Under the pieces are notes generated by a model that worked only from the letters and a program-made list of their open reading frames with translations, made no database searches and was not told where the DNA came from. Positions 46,212 to 57,666 of a DNA stretch of 64,000 nucleotides are shown here, one piece after another. Source of the DNA: Bondarzewia mesenterica (taxonomy: Eukaryota > Basidiomycota > Agaricomycetes > Russulales > Bondarzewiaceae); the NCBI GenBank assembly GCA_004802705.1, contig SGPL01000043.1, positions 1-64,000 of the forward strand, in the 5' to 3' direction. A program made the translations under genes and the position numbers. Position 1 is the stretch's first letter. Every line of letters begins with the position of its first letter.

Positions 46212-48777
46212 GTGGGCACGCTATCATTGAAACAACCTTCGACGGACCGGAAATCAGGTCACAAGAGATGCCCTCCTCCATCCGACATTTTCACCGGAAG
46301 GGCAGATATCCTTTCACGAATGCACAATCTGTTCGCCGTAGAATCGAACAAGCAGCGTGTATATGTTCTGTACGGGCTCGGGGGAGCGGGCAAGAGCCAG
46401 ATGGCATACAAGTTCGTGCAGGAGCGTCAGATGGATGTTCAGCCAAGTCGGTAAGTAGCATCTCTATGGCTTGGACATCGTGACAAACTCTCCTGCACAG
46501 ATTCTCGGATGTTTTCTTCGCCGATGCGAGCACGGCTGATACGATCGACACCGACCTAAAGAATATAGCGCTAGCGGAAGGCATTGGCGATTCTGCTCAG
46601 GACGCGATATCCTGGCTTGGCGGGCAACGCGAGAACTGGTTGCTTCTATTCAAGAATGCGGACGACCCATCCCTCAACCTGCGCACGTATTTCCCTCCTT
46701 GCTCACACGGCAATATCATCATCACTAGTCGAAATCGCGAAATGCGTAGACACGCTACTCAGTCAAGTCAGATTGCAGACATGACCCCTGACGATGCGAC
46801 GGACCTTCTGCTAACCATGACAGAGACTGACCGTACCGATGAGATGGAAGCCGTGGCCAGGGAAATTGTTAAGGTAGGAAATCCGATTCATGTGAGAGAT
46901 TGCATCGTTACTGAGTCCTGCCAAGGAATTGGGACATCTCGCTTTGGCCGACGTTCAGGCCGGCTCGTACATGAAGAAAACTGATTTCATTTTTACAGAC
47001 TACCTCGAGTTGCATCAGCAGCGCCGAGCAGACCTTCTGGAGGAATATCGTGATGAGGTCCAAAAACCTGATGACTACCAGTGGACCGTTTACACGACGT
47101 GGGCGATGAGTTTCGAGCAGCTCAGACCATTGGCACAAGAATTACCACAGATATGCTCGTTCCTGCATCACGAAGGGATCTCGGAAGCGATATTCGAAAA
47201 TGCCGCTCGCAACACCGATATATACCAACCCATTATCCCTGACCTCGAGACGGATCTGAGGATGTGCAAGGCCTTCCTTGGAAATTTCCGGAGTCCTGAA
47301 GGAGTCTGGGACACCTTACTATTCAAGACGGTCATCACGGAGATTCGTTCATACTCACTGATAGATTTTGCGCCAGAGTCACAGCTACTGTCGATTCATC
47401 CGCTAGTGCATTCTTGGAGTCGGACCACAATCACGAACTTCGCATCAACGGTGGGGTGTACACAGTGCGTCCTCGGCATGTCCGTGAATTGGCAATCTGG
47501 ATCGGAGGATTACGCGTTCAGACGGACACTTCTCCCTCACATAGCGGAAGCACTGAAAGAGAATCTGAATCCTAGATCGGACATTGCATCAAGATTTGGG
47601 TTGGTATATGCTGAAGGCGGGCGATGGGAGGCAGCGAGAGGGTTGAGGTTAATAGTAATGGAGATGAGACAGCAAGTACTCGGGCAGGAGCATCCCGACA
47701 CGCTCAAAGGCATGATCAATTTGGCATCGACACTTTTGAGCCAGGGTCGGTGGAAGGAGGCGGAGTCGCTGCAGGTGGTGGCAATGGAGACGAGTCGGCG
47801 AGTGCTCGGCGAGGAGCATCCGGATACGCTGTTGGCCATGGCCAGGCTGGCGTCGACATTTGGGAACCAGGGTAGGTGGAAGGAGGCGGAGTCGCTGCTG
47901 GTGGTGGTAATAAAGACGGGTCGACGAGTACTCGGCGAGGAGCATCCGAGCACGCTCTCAGCCATGAACAACCTGGCATCGACATTCAGCAACCAGGGTC
48001 GGTGGACGGAGGCGGAGTCACTACAGGTGGTAATAATGGAGACAAGACGGCGAGTGCTCGGGGAGGAGCACCCGGGCACGCTCTCAGCCATGAACAACCT
48101 GGCGTGGACATTCAGCAACCAGGGTAGGGGGGAGGACGCGGACTTGCTGCAGGCGGTGGTAATGGAGACGAGACGGCGAGTGCTCGGAGAGGAGCATCCG
48201 GACACACACACAGCCGATGGCTGACCTGGCGTCAATATTCGGGAAACAGGGTCGGTGGAAGGAGGCAGTTTCGCTGCAGGCGGTAGTAATNGAGACGAGT
48301 CGGCGAGTGCTNGGGGAGGAGCATNCGGNCACGCTNTCNGCCATGGCCAACCTGGCGTCGACATTNTNGAACCANGGTCGTTGGAAGGAGGCGAAGTCGC
48401 TGCAGGTAGTGGTAATGAAGACGAATCGGCGAGTACTCGGCAAGGAGCATCCAGACACGCTCTCAGCCATGGCCAGCCTGGCATTGACATTGAGGAGCCA
48501 GGGTAGGTGGAAGGAGGCGGAGTCACTGCAGGTGGTAGTAATGAAGGTGAGTCGGCAAATACTCGGCGAGGAGCATCCGGGCATGCTCTCAGCCATGAAC
48601 AACCTAGCGTCGACATTCGGGAACCAGGGTCGGTGGAGGAAGGCTGAGTCGCTACAGGCGGTGGTAATGGAAACAAGACGGCGAATGCTTGGACAGGAGC
48701 AGCCAGACACATTCTGGGCAATTTTCAACCTGGCACAGACGTCCAGGAGCTTAGGTCGGTTGCAGGAAGCAGAGTGA
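46212..48777 (+). CDS. NB-ARC/TPR (NLR-like) STAND protein, frameshift in TPR 5
   Basis: Fungal NLR-like signal-transduction ATPase, a class tied to non-self recognition and programmed death in other fungi. The first part reads CPPPSDIFTGRADILSRMHN and VYVLYGLGGAGKSQMAYKF (P-loop). ENWLLLFKNADDPS (Walker B-like) and NIIITSRNREM follow; after an intron LGHLALADVQAGSYM continues the NB-ARC. A winged-helix-like part leads to nine TPR units of exactly 42 residues (47622-48756), each like RWKEAESLQVVVMETSRRVL followed by GEEHPDTL and AMNNLASTFGNQG. One extra base near 48216 shifts the frame in unit 5, so translation stops at TADG. The true start is probably upstream of 46212. Adjacent units are nearly identical, a sign of recent repeat turnover. 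Confidence 0.82.
47622..48756 (+). repeat. nine tandem 126-bp TPR repeats
   Basis: Each unit codes 42 residues with the framework RWKEAESLQ, VLGEEHPDTL and NLASTFGNQG. The array spans 1135 bp, exactly nine units of 126 plus one base, which locates the single insertion. N bases cluster in unit 6. The kinesin-light-chain type of TPR fits the unit length. Confidence 0.9.
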
Positions 48778-51220
48778 CTTTAGGAGGAAGCGAGAAATCA
48801 TCCCCACTATCCATAACCGTCCCTCCCTTTACGCGACAAGTTCCGTTCCCAAACTAGAATTTTGTAGACCTACTGCTTGTCAAGGTGTTATTTTGGCTGT
48901 GCAGCGAACATTTTCCTGCTCGTTGACTGTTGACTTTTTGCTAGGCCATCAGCTATTGTTTCCTGCATTTTCTTTTTTTGTCTTCTGATATTGCGTCTAG
49001 TGTATCATTTCACCACCTGGCCATCAGGTTAGTATGGTTTCGAAGTTTCGACTTCTGCTGACTCTCCAAAGCTCATTGAGAACGTACATTCCCTTATTGT
49101 TTTTCCCTTCGAGCAAAAGCGACTGGTACGCTCGTTTTCTGTTGCTCACTTTCCGCATCCTCGTTGTGCCGGCAGTGCTGGAATCACCCATTCTCCACGA
49201 ACGGACTTTACTTTATTTCCCCTCCCTCAGTCATTGTTGCCTTCCCGTCTGACAAGTCTTTGTACAATGTCTTCCATCTCAGCGTACGTATCCTTTTCCG
49301 TCCTTTCGTTCACCTGGATCTTATCCAGTAGACCATATAAGAAATCTCAATGATATTAATTTATCATGAATGAGGATCGCTCGTACATAAATTGGATTAT
49401 GGGCAGAATGGAGTCAGATCCTCGAGCAGATGCGCAACGCTACATGTACTTGGCCGTGAACAACGTCATTTATCACCATTTTTCGACTCTCGGCTGGATT
49501 CTGCAATAGTAAAATGCGCAACTTTGGCCGCCATGCAAAACAAGAAAAATGAGGCATCGCCATTGCGCAAGGTGATCCAGAGATAATGAGTGACTCACAA
49601 GGGAGAGGTCTCACCTCGTTGACGACCCCATCTCTTGCAGGATCGTCCTTGTCGTGCTTCAAGGGCGTTGACAATCTCGTGTTGCGTTGACGTAGCAGCA
49701 ATACTCAATAAGATGAGAATAATAAAGTCCAAGTCGCCGTAAGGAAGAAGAGAAGAGCCGCCTGAGTGTGTTGCCGCCAGGGTACCTAAGTACGACAAAG
49801 GAAAAATGAGAAGGGAATCTGCAACGCGCAAAGCTACGCGGAAGGAATGAGGACTCACAAGAGAGAGATCGCCCCCCGTTGACGACCCCATCTCTTGCAG
49901 GGTCATCCTTATCGTGCTAATCTTGAGTTGTGTTGACATGGGTTTGTTAAAGGATGTACACAGGATTTAAACTTAGGATGGGTGTCACACAGGTGGTTTC
50001 CACACAGTCGCTATAAGTAAGAAAATGAGTGTCGCTTAAGAGTGTCGCTACCAGAGAATTCAGAAGCCGATCCCAGGTGGAGCCAGTGAAAGATGAGAAA
50101 CATGCAAGCACGACAACAAGACCCATGAACCGGAAAGCGAGAGGACCAGAGTACGCGAACAGAGGAAATCGCGAGACGAGAACCACAGAACAGACAAGAA
50201 CCAGAGTGTCTGCAAGTCGATCCCTAGTCGAAAACCAGACGCAGCTTTACAATTATTGAGAACCAAAGAGCCCCACGTTTTCAACGTTGTTACCCTGCCT
50301 ATAAAGACCCAAAGAATCATGTTGCCAGAAAATAGAGAGACCAGAATGGATGTGAGAGAGAGCCAAGTTCATAGTAGAAGCAGAAGACAGTTACATCGTA
50401 CAGATAGTAGTCGGAGTCCATAAGTGAAGTAAGTTGTTCAAGTCTTGTTCTTTGTGTCTATATCAATTGTTCTCTGACCGTGGTCATCGTACTTGAAGAT
50501 GATCTTGCCCAATCGTCGTCATGATTGATGGCCACCGTTTCTAGTTCAATGTGATTGGAATCAGCATTATAAGCGCAACTCAATACACCATTGTAGTGAC
50601 GCCTTGATGCAGTCTTGATGCAGATTTGAGAGAGAAGACATCAGGAGGAGGCGTACGCAAAGGAAAGCAATAGGCGTGCCACTGCAAGAGGGAGTAGCGG
50701 AGGGTTCATGTAGTTGGGATCTGATAGTGATAAACAGGCAGCACCGCGCAGTACAGTTTTTGCAAAGGGAGGGGGGCTCGAGGGAAGAGAGGATGGGGAG
50801 ACGCAACCAGTGACGGTGGCGCTTTCAGTATACCCTTCAGCCTTGGTACATTAGGGCTCATCCGCCCAAAACACAATGGCACAAAGCCTCGAGGTGCCAC
50901 AACTTGAACCATAGCCACAAGAGTAGATAATAATCCAAGTTGATGGGCAGTGGGTTTCAAATATTACCTGCGGTCACGGAAGCAACCGAATTAATTGATC
51001 AATTTGACGCCGACAGATGGGACCTAGACCAAAAATAGGATGATCGACGTCACCCAAAACCTCCCAAAATGCGTGGCCGTCCCGATCAAGGCTACAAGCT
51101 TGCTACGTATCTTTATTACTCCTTCCGTCCACCGAGATTTCATCCTGCAGACCACACAAGGCGTATCAATGGCATTCGATTCGTCAACATCCTTCACCAC
51201 ATGCGCAAAAATGCATGTAC
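48778..51220. other. gene-poor, repeat-bearing stretch
   Basis: No gene recognised. A segment of about 65 bp (GACTCACAAG... to ...CTTATCGTGC) occurs at about 49592-49660 and again at 49853-49919 in the same orientation. A block with CTTGGCCGTGAACAACG at 49449-49465 recurs in similar form at about 51218-51234. A purine-rich zone, 50050-50410, carries many ACCAGA/GAACCA words. Coding frames through these repeats have no motif. Confidence 0.45.
49592..49919. repeat. direct repeat pair, ~65 bp, ~260 bp apart
   Basis: Both copies share GACTCACAAG, then CGTTGACGACCCCATCTC and TTGCAGG followed by TCCTT and TCGTGC with a few changes. They lie in the same orientation in noncoding sequence and may be duplicated splice-bearing gene debris. 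Confidence 0.7.
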
Positions 51221-51885
51221 CTGGCCGTGAACAACGCCACCGTCACTATCTTCTGTGAAAAATGTGGTCTCACGTTGGACAAGGCCCCGCCACTGCGACC
51301 TGAGATACAACAAATGGTCGATATATGCACCTCTACTCATGACATATTGATAATAATTCACACAACGGAATCGATTAGCACTCAATCTCCGACAAGCAAA
51401 CAATAGGCACTCACTTCGCCCTGGAGTTCCGGTAATAGTCCCGCTGCATCGCAGCGTCCAACTTGTGCTCCTTTTTTGGTGGCTTAGTCGACAGCATGTG
51501 AGTCACATCCTCTTACGCAGGGTTGATGTCCGTTTAGGCCGTCAGCACAGCAACCTCACCCTTGTTCGCGTTCTTGTCCGCCTTGACGACGCCCAGGTCG
51601 AGGTTGATCTTATTGTCATCTTTTGCGCACCACAAGACGTCACTGCAAGGCAAACATTGGTTTTACGCATTGAGACTAGTAACAAGGGATAGAAGCTTAC
51701 TGCACGTTGGATGAAAGAGGCTGACACAGGTCGCCAACGTTTTTGGTGCAGAAGGGGACAGGCAACCATTTACGTAGGGCGTAGACATCCAGAACGTTGA
51801 TATGCGAAGGCGCTAGCAGCAGTCTGAGATATGCCACGGGTAGAACTGCACAGATGCCGAGAGATAAAAATCAGCCATCTCACCT
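51221..51885 (-). pseudogene. dead duplicate of chitin synthase C-terminal segment
   Basis: This segment aligns base by base with 58028-58665 in the intact chitin synthase gene, intron sequence included (GTGGTCTCACGTTGGACAA and GATTAGCACTCA-type words occur in both). In the frame of the true gene it reads DNKINLDLGVVKADKNAN and then has two in-frame stops, one in TA-stop-TDINPA and one just after it, before EDVTHMLSTKPPKKEHKLDA. The intact gene reads [20 protein letters not shown] there. Similarity fades near 51885. Roughly a fifth of the bases differ. Function lost. Confidence 0.88.
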
Positions 51886-52978
51886 CCTGATCGCGAAACC
51901 TATTGTCACAATATTAAATGCGACTTGTATAAACTCATGGACAAGTGGTGGCGGGCATTATACTTGGGATATAGTAGTGTGACTGACCGAGAGAATATTG
52001 AGACGCACGCGCATCGCCTCTGATATCATGAACCCACCAACGATATGAGCATTGCAAATTGACTTACCCGCAAGAAATTTTGGAAGAGACCAAAAGACAA
52101 GGCCACCAGAGGCCACCGGGCGTAAGCGATGCGGCATCTGTCTTCCGATATGGCCAGTATCGCGGGGATGGTCTTGGATCTGCCGGTTGTAGATTGGACA
52201 AAAATTCTTTCACTCCGTATGCACACACACAACACCTACCAGCACCTACCAGCCGAATGCCCTGGTCGATGGCGGATATACAGGCACTTACGCGAGACCG
52301 GGTTGGCCTAGGTTGGCCTGCTCGGTCTTGTAAGGGTCCTCAGCCATCACCATCCCTCACACGCGAGCCAATTGGGATTTGCCTGACGAGGGACACCAAA
52401 CGGCTTACTCCTCGAGATGGCAGTTGATGTAATCCGCTGCTGAGTACAAGAGCCTTGTACATGTACCGAACCCATGGTCATCAGAATTCAAATCAGAAGA
52501 AAGACTATGATGACAAGAGAGATCAGCGCGTATTTAGATTAGTTTCGATAACAGGCCTAGGGATGATTCTGGATGATTCCATTCACAAACGTCGAGTTGT
52601 TCTTGTACTTGTCGGAGAATGAATCCGTCGAACAAGGTGGTGATGCGGCCACATAAGCATGCTGAGTCACGCTCTGACGGCGCAACGAACAACAGTTTAA
52701 TGGCGTTCCAATAACATCGATGAAGCCACTGCGAGGCCAACACCTGTTGTGATTCGATGTTATCGATCAGCTTATTGTTCATCACAAGTACTTAAAAGCA
52801 CACAGGTCGACCGTTCTTCGTTTCTCAATCCACTTTCCCCCAGTACTTCTGTGAAGTCTTTATTACTCAAACTCCTTTCCATCAGCGCTTCAGCACCCAT
52901 TGAAAGCTACTCCATTTGTAAGTTTCAAGTCGTTCCACGTTATGACGACTAGCTCATCCTCCGCCAGTACAAGTCCAA
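51886..52978. other. intergenic with a dispersed repeat
   Basis: Contains a 53-bp segment (52165-52217) repeated at the right end of the window. No gene is recognised. The 3' part is the promoter of the P-loop ATPase gene. Confidence 0.4.
52165..52217. repeat. dispersed direct repeat, copy A
   Basis: Matches 63948-64000 at roughly 80 percent, starting GGGATGG and including GGTTGTA and ATTGGACAAA. Same orientation. Its partner is cut by the window end. Confidence 0.75.
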
Positions 52979-55900
52979 ATGGCAAATAGGAATACTTCCG
53001 CCAACCAGCTGTCTGAAGCATTTTCGAACCTCAGCGTCGACAACTTTCTCAACGACAGCGAACTTACCGATTATGCAAGGAAGAAAGGCATCCTTCAAAG
53101 GCAGTCCGGTGGTCAGCCATCGCCCTTGCCCAAGACTTGGCTGAAATGGGTAATAGGGAACATCTCGGACCAGGGCCCAGGCGTGACCCTTCCCGATGCT
53201 TTGTTGAGAGCGCTATTCTTTGACGGCCGTACCGACCAACCTCGTCCTTTGAAAGACGCCTCGGAGCTCAACAAACTGATGCTCAGCTACGATGCCATGG
53301 GTTTTCTCATGAACGCCTGTGCGTTGACTTCATATTCATATTTTTGACCATTTTCTGACAGACAGACTTTGTAGGTGTTGATTTTCCGCTATTAGAGATC
53401 ATCTCGGACTTCGGTGTAGCCAATCATATCGAGTCCACTTATGCAGACTTCAAGGAAGACCTTCAAAATGATCACAACGAGAGTAAATCACAAATAGCCA
53501 TGTCATGGTTGAAGACTGCGAGACGACGCATCTCGCGTTCGGTCGGGGCTGCTTCGGATGGCTTGTTGAATGCGCTCTTTCTCAACGGCCGGATAGACCA
53601 ACCGCTTCCTTTCAAGAGCGACTCGGAGCTCGACAAAATGATGCTCGACCACGATGTGCAGTACTTTCTCATGAACGCCTGTGCGTTGACTCGTCATTTA
53701 TCTTTCCATATAAATTGTCTGACAAACGGCTCTCGTAGGTGATGTTCGACAGATTTATCTATTCGAACTATTCTCGGACTTTGGCGTGGCCAGCAACATT
53801 ATAACTGGTTATGCTAATTCCCGGGACGACCTTGGAAAGGAGGATATTGGATCGTCACAAAAAGCGAGCACATGGTTGCATGCCACGATCAACAGCATCT
53901 CGGGCCTGAAGCCGGATGGGGACGTTTTCAAAGAATTATTAAATGCGCTATTCGTTGACGGCATCGCCAGTAAAGATTACAAACGTCCTTTCAAGAGAGA
54001 CCCGATATTGAACGACCTGATGCTCAAATGCGACATCACGGAGTTTCTCATGAAGGCCTGTGTGTTAATTCGGCGTTCCTCTTTCTCCACTTTGTCTCAC
54101 AACCAATTTCGTAGGTCTCGACACGCCAATTCACGTCGAAACACTGTAAGTCGTTCCCGTCCTTCTGACCTTAGATCGAAGTTATATCACAGTCTGCCAA
54201 CAGAGCGGAGCAGGCGACGAGATTGAACATGCACTTTCATCGGGAATTCAAAGGGCTTGCGGTCGAGCGACTCGTCAAAGCCATTCCCCGTTATGAGGCC
54301 ATGTATGATCTGAATAGGCACTACGGTAGGATGATACCTATCGTGCAGTCGAGCGGCACAGGCAAGTCACGTTTAGTCGAGGAACTGGGCTACCATGTAT
54401 GTCCCTTCTTTGTGACGCTTTACATGCTGGTCTAACATGACCAGATACCGAGTCTGAGCGTCTGCTTTCGACGAGGGACTTCTCCAGCACAAGGCTGGCC
54501 TCCGAGCGACAGCCCAGCCTATGATTTCTTGAAGNACACTGAAAATTTCTTCGTGAACGGGAAGAAGCTCGGGGTAAGGATTTTTAGATTTCCGATTTGA
54601 TGTCATCTGATTGTGCTTCCTAGGCTGAGGACAGGAAGTTCAGAGTAAGTACATGCAGTTTCCCGGTCGGCTGTGTCTGACCGCATCGTCTAGGGAGAGG
54701 AAATAGCAGCAGCGTTTTTGGGTGCGTGGACACAAATAATAAACGACAACATCAAAGCGCAGGTCCCTGGCGTGTCACCCAAAGAGTGGTTTAAGCCATG
54801 GTATCTCAAGAACGAGGACGTGGCCGACGTCTCACGATCACAGCGTTACGAGCTATTCACGAAAGTCGCGCAACGAGCAGGAACACTACTGGACAATCAT
54901 CGAGCCCAACTAAGTGCGTGGTGGAATACATTAGATAGCGTCCTTCCTTAGCATTGCGATCTTTTTCTTCTCCTTGCCAGGCCCGGCATGGAAGCCTTAG
55001 CCAATACTCTCATTGAGCGGGGTCAAGACAAATTCATACTTGCATTCGACGAGTGCACAGAATTGGACCCTTCAGATAGGTCGAAGGGAATCGATCCTCT
55101 CCCTCCGGGTATCTCGCTGGTTGCACTGCAGCGTATCCTGAAGGCTTCTGACAGATTCCAAAACGATTTTGGCTTCAGATTTTGGTTCCTGCTTCTGGAT
55201 ACGAACTTGTCCCTATCTCCCCCTGGACCAACCGCGAACGTCAGTCGCACTTTCAAGCTCAAAGAGGGCTTCATTCCCTTGCCGACATGGCCATATCTCG
55301 GATACGACCAGATGGTAAATCAAAAACAGTCGTTGTCGAAGGCAAGGGATGCACTCGGGCTTCGTAACCTCACTATGTACAGCAGGCCGGTGAGGACCAA
55401 ATTATGCTCCGACCATCCTGTTGTCTCTGATCGTCTTGGTCACCACTTTAGTATTTGTCGACCATAGACGCCAACTACGATGCCGTGGCTGAGGAGAAGC
55501 TGTTTCAAGGAAGAGTTTTTGATCCAACGGATCTGTATCATGTTATCGCCGTTTTTTCGCAACGCGTCTTGCTAGAATTCGGCACAGGTGAAACCTCCAG
55601 CCGCCTGGCGACGGAGTCCATGCGCAGCCATATGCATATCTTGCTGGGGGTCGTCGATCGTCTTACCATCACCGACTGCCCTTCAGAGCCGCTGCTCGCT
55701 GTCGCTGCAGCAAGCGCGCTCACTTCCAGCAAAGAACGCTATAAAGCGGCGATGGACACATTGTTAAATGAGCTCGTCCGCGGAGGTGGCGTTCTGGATG
55801 GTGGCCTTCAAGGCGGGCTATGTACCCGGCTCTTATTCACTCTTACTGGCGACGAAGTACGTGTTCCCAAAGGAGCTGAATTCATCGAGGGGGAGAGGAC

Positions 55901-56696
55901 GCTCGACGCCTCCGTTCGGCCTATTGGGCTATCCACATTTTTGAAGCGCCTGCTTGGCAAAAACCTCGGCGTTGGATCGATGCAGTCCGCATTATGTCAC
56001 GAGCTCTTGGGGAAATCCAGCAACGTCTGGATCAACTTCACCCATTTCGTCCAGGTCGACGAGGAGATCAGTGAAATCACGACCGATTTCCTCTCAAAGG
56101 CCTGGTGTCGTGGCGCCGCGGTCCAGTGTGCTTTCTCACAATCGGTCATCGACGGATTCTTTGTCGGCTATGCTGGTGACCTTGACGAGCCATTTGATGA
56201 GCGACGACTCGTTTACGTGCCTTGGCAGACCAAGGCCAAAGTTGCAGCGTCTGGCTCAGCCGTTGCTAAAACATTGGTCGGTCCATGGATCGTATCGAAG
56301 AACGGCGAGCATTACAAGCCCGAGTGGCACGTCGTGATCCTCATGGATTTCGGTACCTCGACAAAGTTTAAGAAGCCCGGACTCCCCCTCGTCGACCTGA
56401 CATTCGGGAAAGCTGCCAAACCTGGAGAGGGGCATACGTGGGGAGGCTACGCCAGGAATCAAGAGGACGAATATCATCGTTATTGTCTGAACATTCGCGG
56501 ACGCAGCGTCGAAACGTATCCGGTAATCAAGGGATTTGAAAATCGCTTCGATCAGCTATTCCAACGTGCGCTGTCTTCCCCACACCCTGAGTTCGACAAA
56601 ATAGCGGCATCTATGAAGAGGGAACTTCGGCCTCTGAAGGTGAATGAGACCGAGGACGATAAGGAGCAGGAGGAGCAGGAGGATGGGGAGGACTAG
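52979..56696 (+). CDS. P-loop ATPase with triplicated N-terminal module, unknown function
   Basis: The chain starts MANRNTSANQLSEAFSNLSV. Three related modules follow, each a TWLK/SWLK/TWLH helix, LLNALFLNGRIDQPLPF-like sequence and FLMNAC, with an intron in phase 1 inside the Cys codon and then SDFGVA. After two more introns come LAVERLVKAIPRYEAMYDLN, the Walker A IVQSSGTGKSRLVEELGYH, and GWPPSDSPAYDFL. Later come KFILAFDECTELD (Walker B), a long C-terminal part with EEKLFQGRVFDPTDLYHVIA, LMDFGTSTKF and GHTWGGYARNQEDEYHRY, and an acidic tail. The layout recalls large basidiomycete P-loop families, some of which have been linked to Crinkler-like effector or transposon-derived proteins; I cannot confirm this. 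One N and no clear defect. Confidence 0.75.
53131..54120 (+). repeat. three tandem exon-intron modules of ~368 bp
   Basis: Equivalent Trp codons lie at 53138, 53506 and 53873 (spacings 368 and 367). Equivalent donor sites lie at 53319, 53681 and 54060, all after the T of a TGT Cys codon. The introns are part of the repeated unit, so the duplication was at DNA level. The modules have diverged in sequence. Confidence 0.8.
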
Positions 56697-57666
56697 CCCC
56701 TTAGATTTTACTATTGAAACATTCTCTCCCCCTCTGTCACATTCATCGGATCAAAGACTCGCTTTCAACCTCAATACTTTCCATGATTTCTCCAGCTCTC
56801 ATATCTCATAGCTATCAGGTTCTATCACTTAGAAAACGCACGCTTGTTTTACTCAGTTTATGATTCAAAAACGTGCTCTACGTCTCACAACACATCTTAA
56901 TACGAAAGGTTTCAGTTACAGTATCGGCTCTAGCTACACTGGTTCGTTCTGTTGCACTATGGCTTGTACCTCCAACATAACCACTCCTTGAGGGTCGAGC
57001 ATACCCCACGGACACTAGGATTCTAGGAAGGAAAAGAATGAACTTGACATATCGGAATATTACTTTCTTCGTCAGTGCATTTCGATTTAGGGGGCAAGGG
57101 GGTATGAGAACCGGGTGTGGCCAACTCGAGGGGACTTGCAGGGAAGTATGTTTTTTGCAGAGCTGAAGATGGCGCGGTTTCTCATGAAGCACCTACTAGA
57201 ATGCGTCATTCAGAGCGAGTGTCTCTTGAAACGTATCTTAAATTGTCAAAACGACACGTGAAATGCCTCGCGGAGCCGACATCGTCAAGCTCGTAGTTTA
57301 TAAATAATCGGAGACATCGTCGAAAGTGACAAGGTGGAATAAGTGCAAAGCGCGTAAAATATAAGCGACAGTCCAGCTAAGTCAAAACATTCAGATCGTC
57401 AGAAGAGATANGTCCGATGAGTTGTACATCGTGTGAATGAAGGGCCGTGAGAGGTGCGTGCGGAACGGTAATCAGAACGGCACGGCTCGTATGAGAAAAA
57501 AGAGGAGGGGATGGGAGAAAGNGNGNATGTATATACGAATGGCGTGGTTTGGGAGACTGTATTGTGTTGGANTGTAGAAGAGGGCCCCAGGAAGTACATC
57601 GATGGCGTAGNGGTCACATCGCGTNGTGGGCTACTTGTGCATNTAATTNNGATTTAAACTGACCTT
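56697..57666. other. convergent intergenic region
   Basis: Lies between the 3' ends of the P-loop ATPase and chitin synthase genes. Short frames only, with N bases after 57410. No gene. Confidence 0.45.

Noticed and set aside
47537..48728. 394-codon minus-strand ORF over the TPR array, with its own periodicity
   Set aside because: Its repeats are only the reverse reading of the 126-bp TPR units; the plus frame matches a known family.
47622..48756. Regular repeat array as a possible CRISPR
   Set aside because: Units are contiguous coding TPRs without spacers, in a eukaryotic gene.
50000..50420. Purine-rich ACCAGA-bearing zone as a possible LTR retrotransposon leader
   Set aside because: No long terminal repeat pair, primer-binding site or gag/pol sequence was found nearby.
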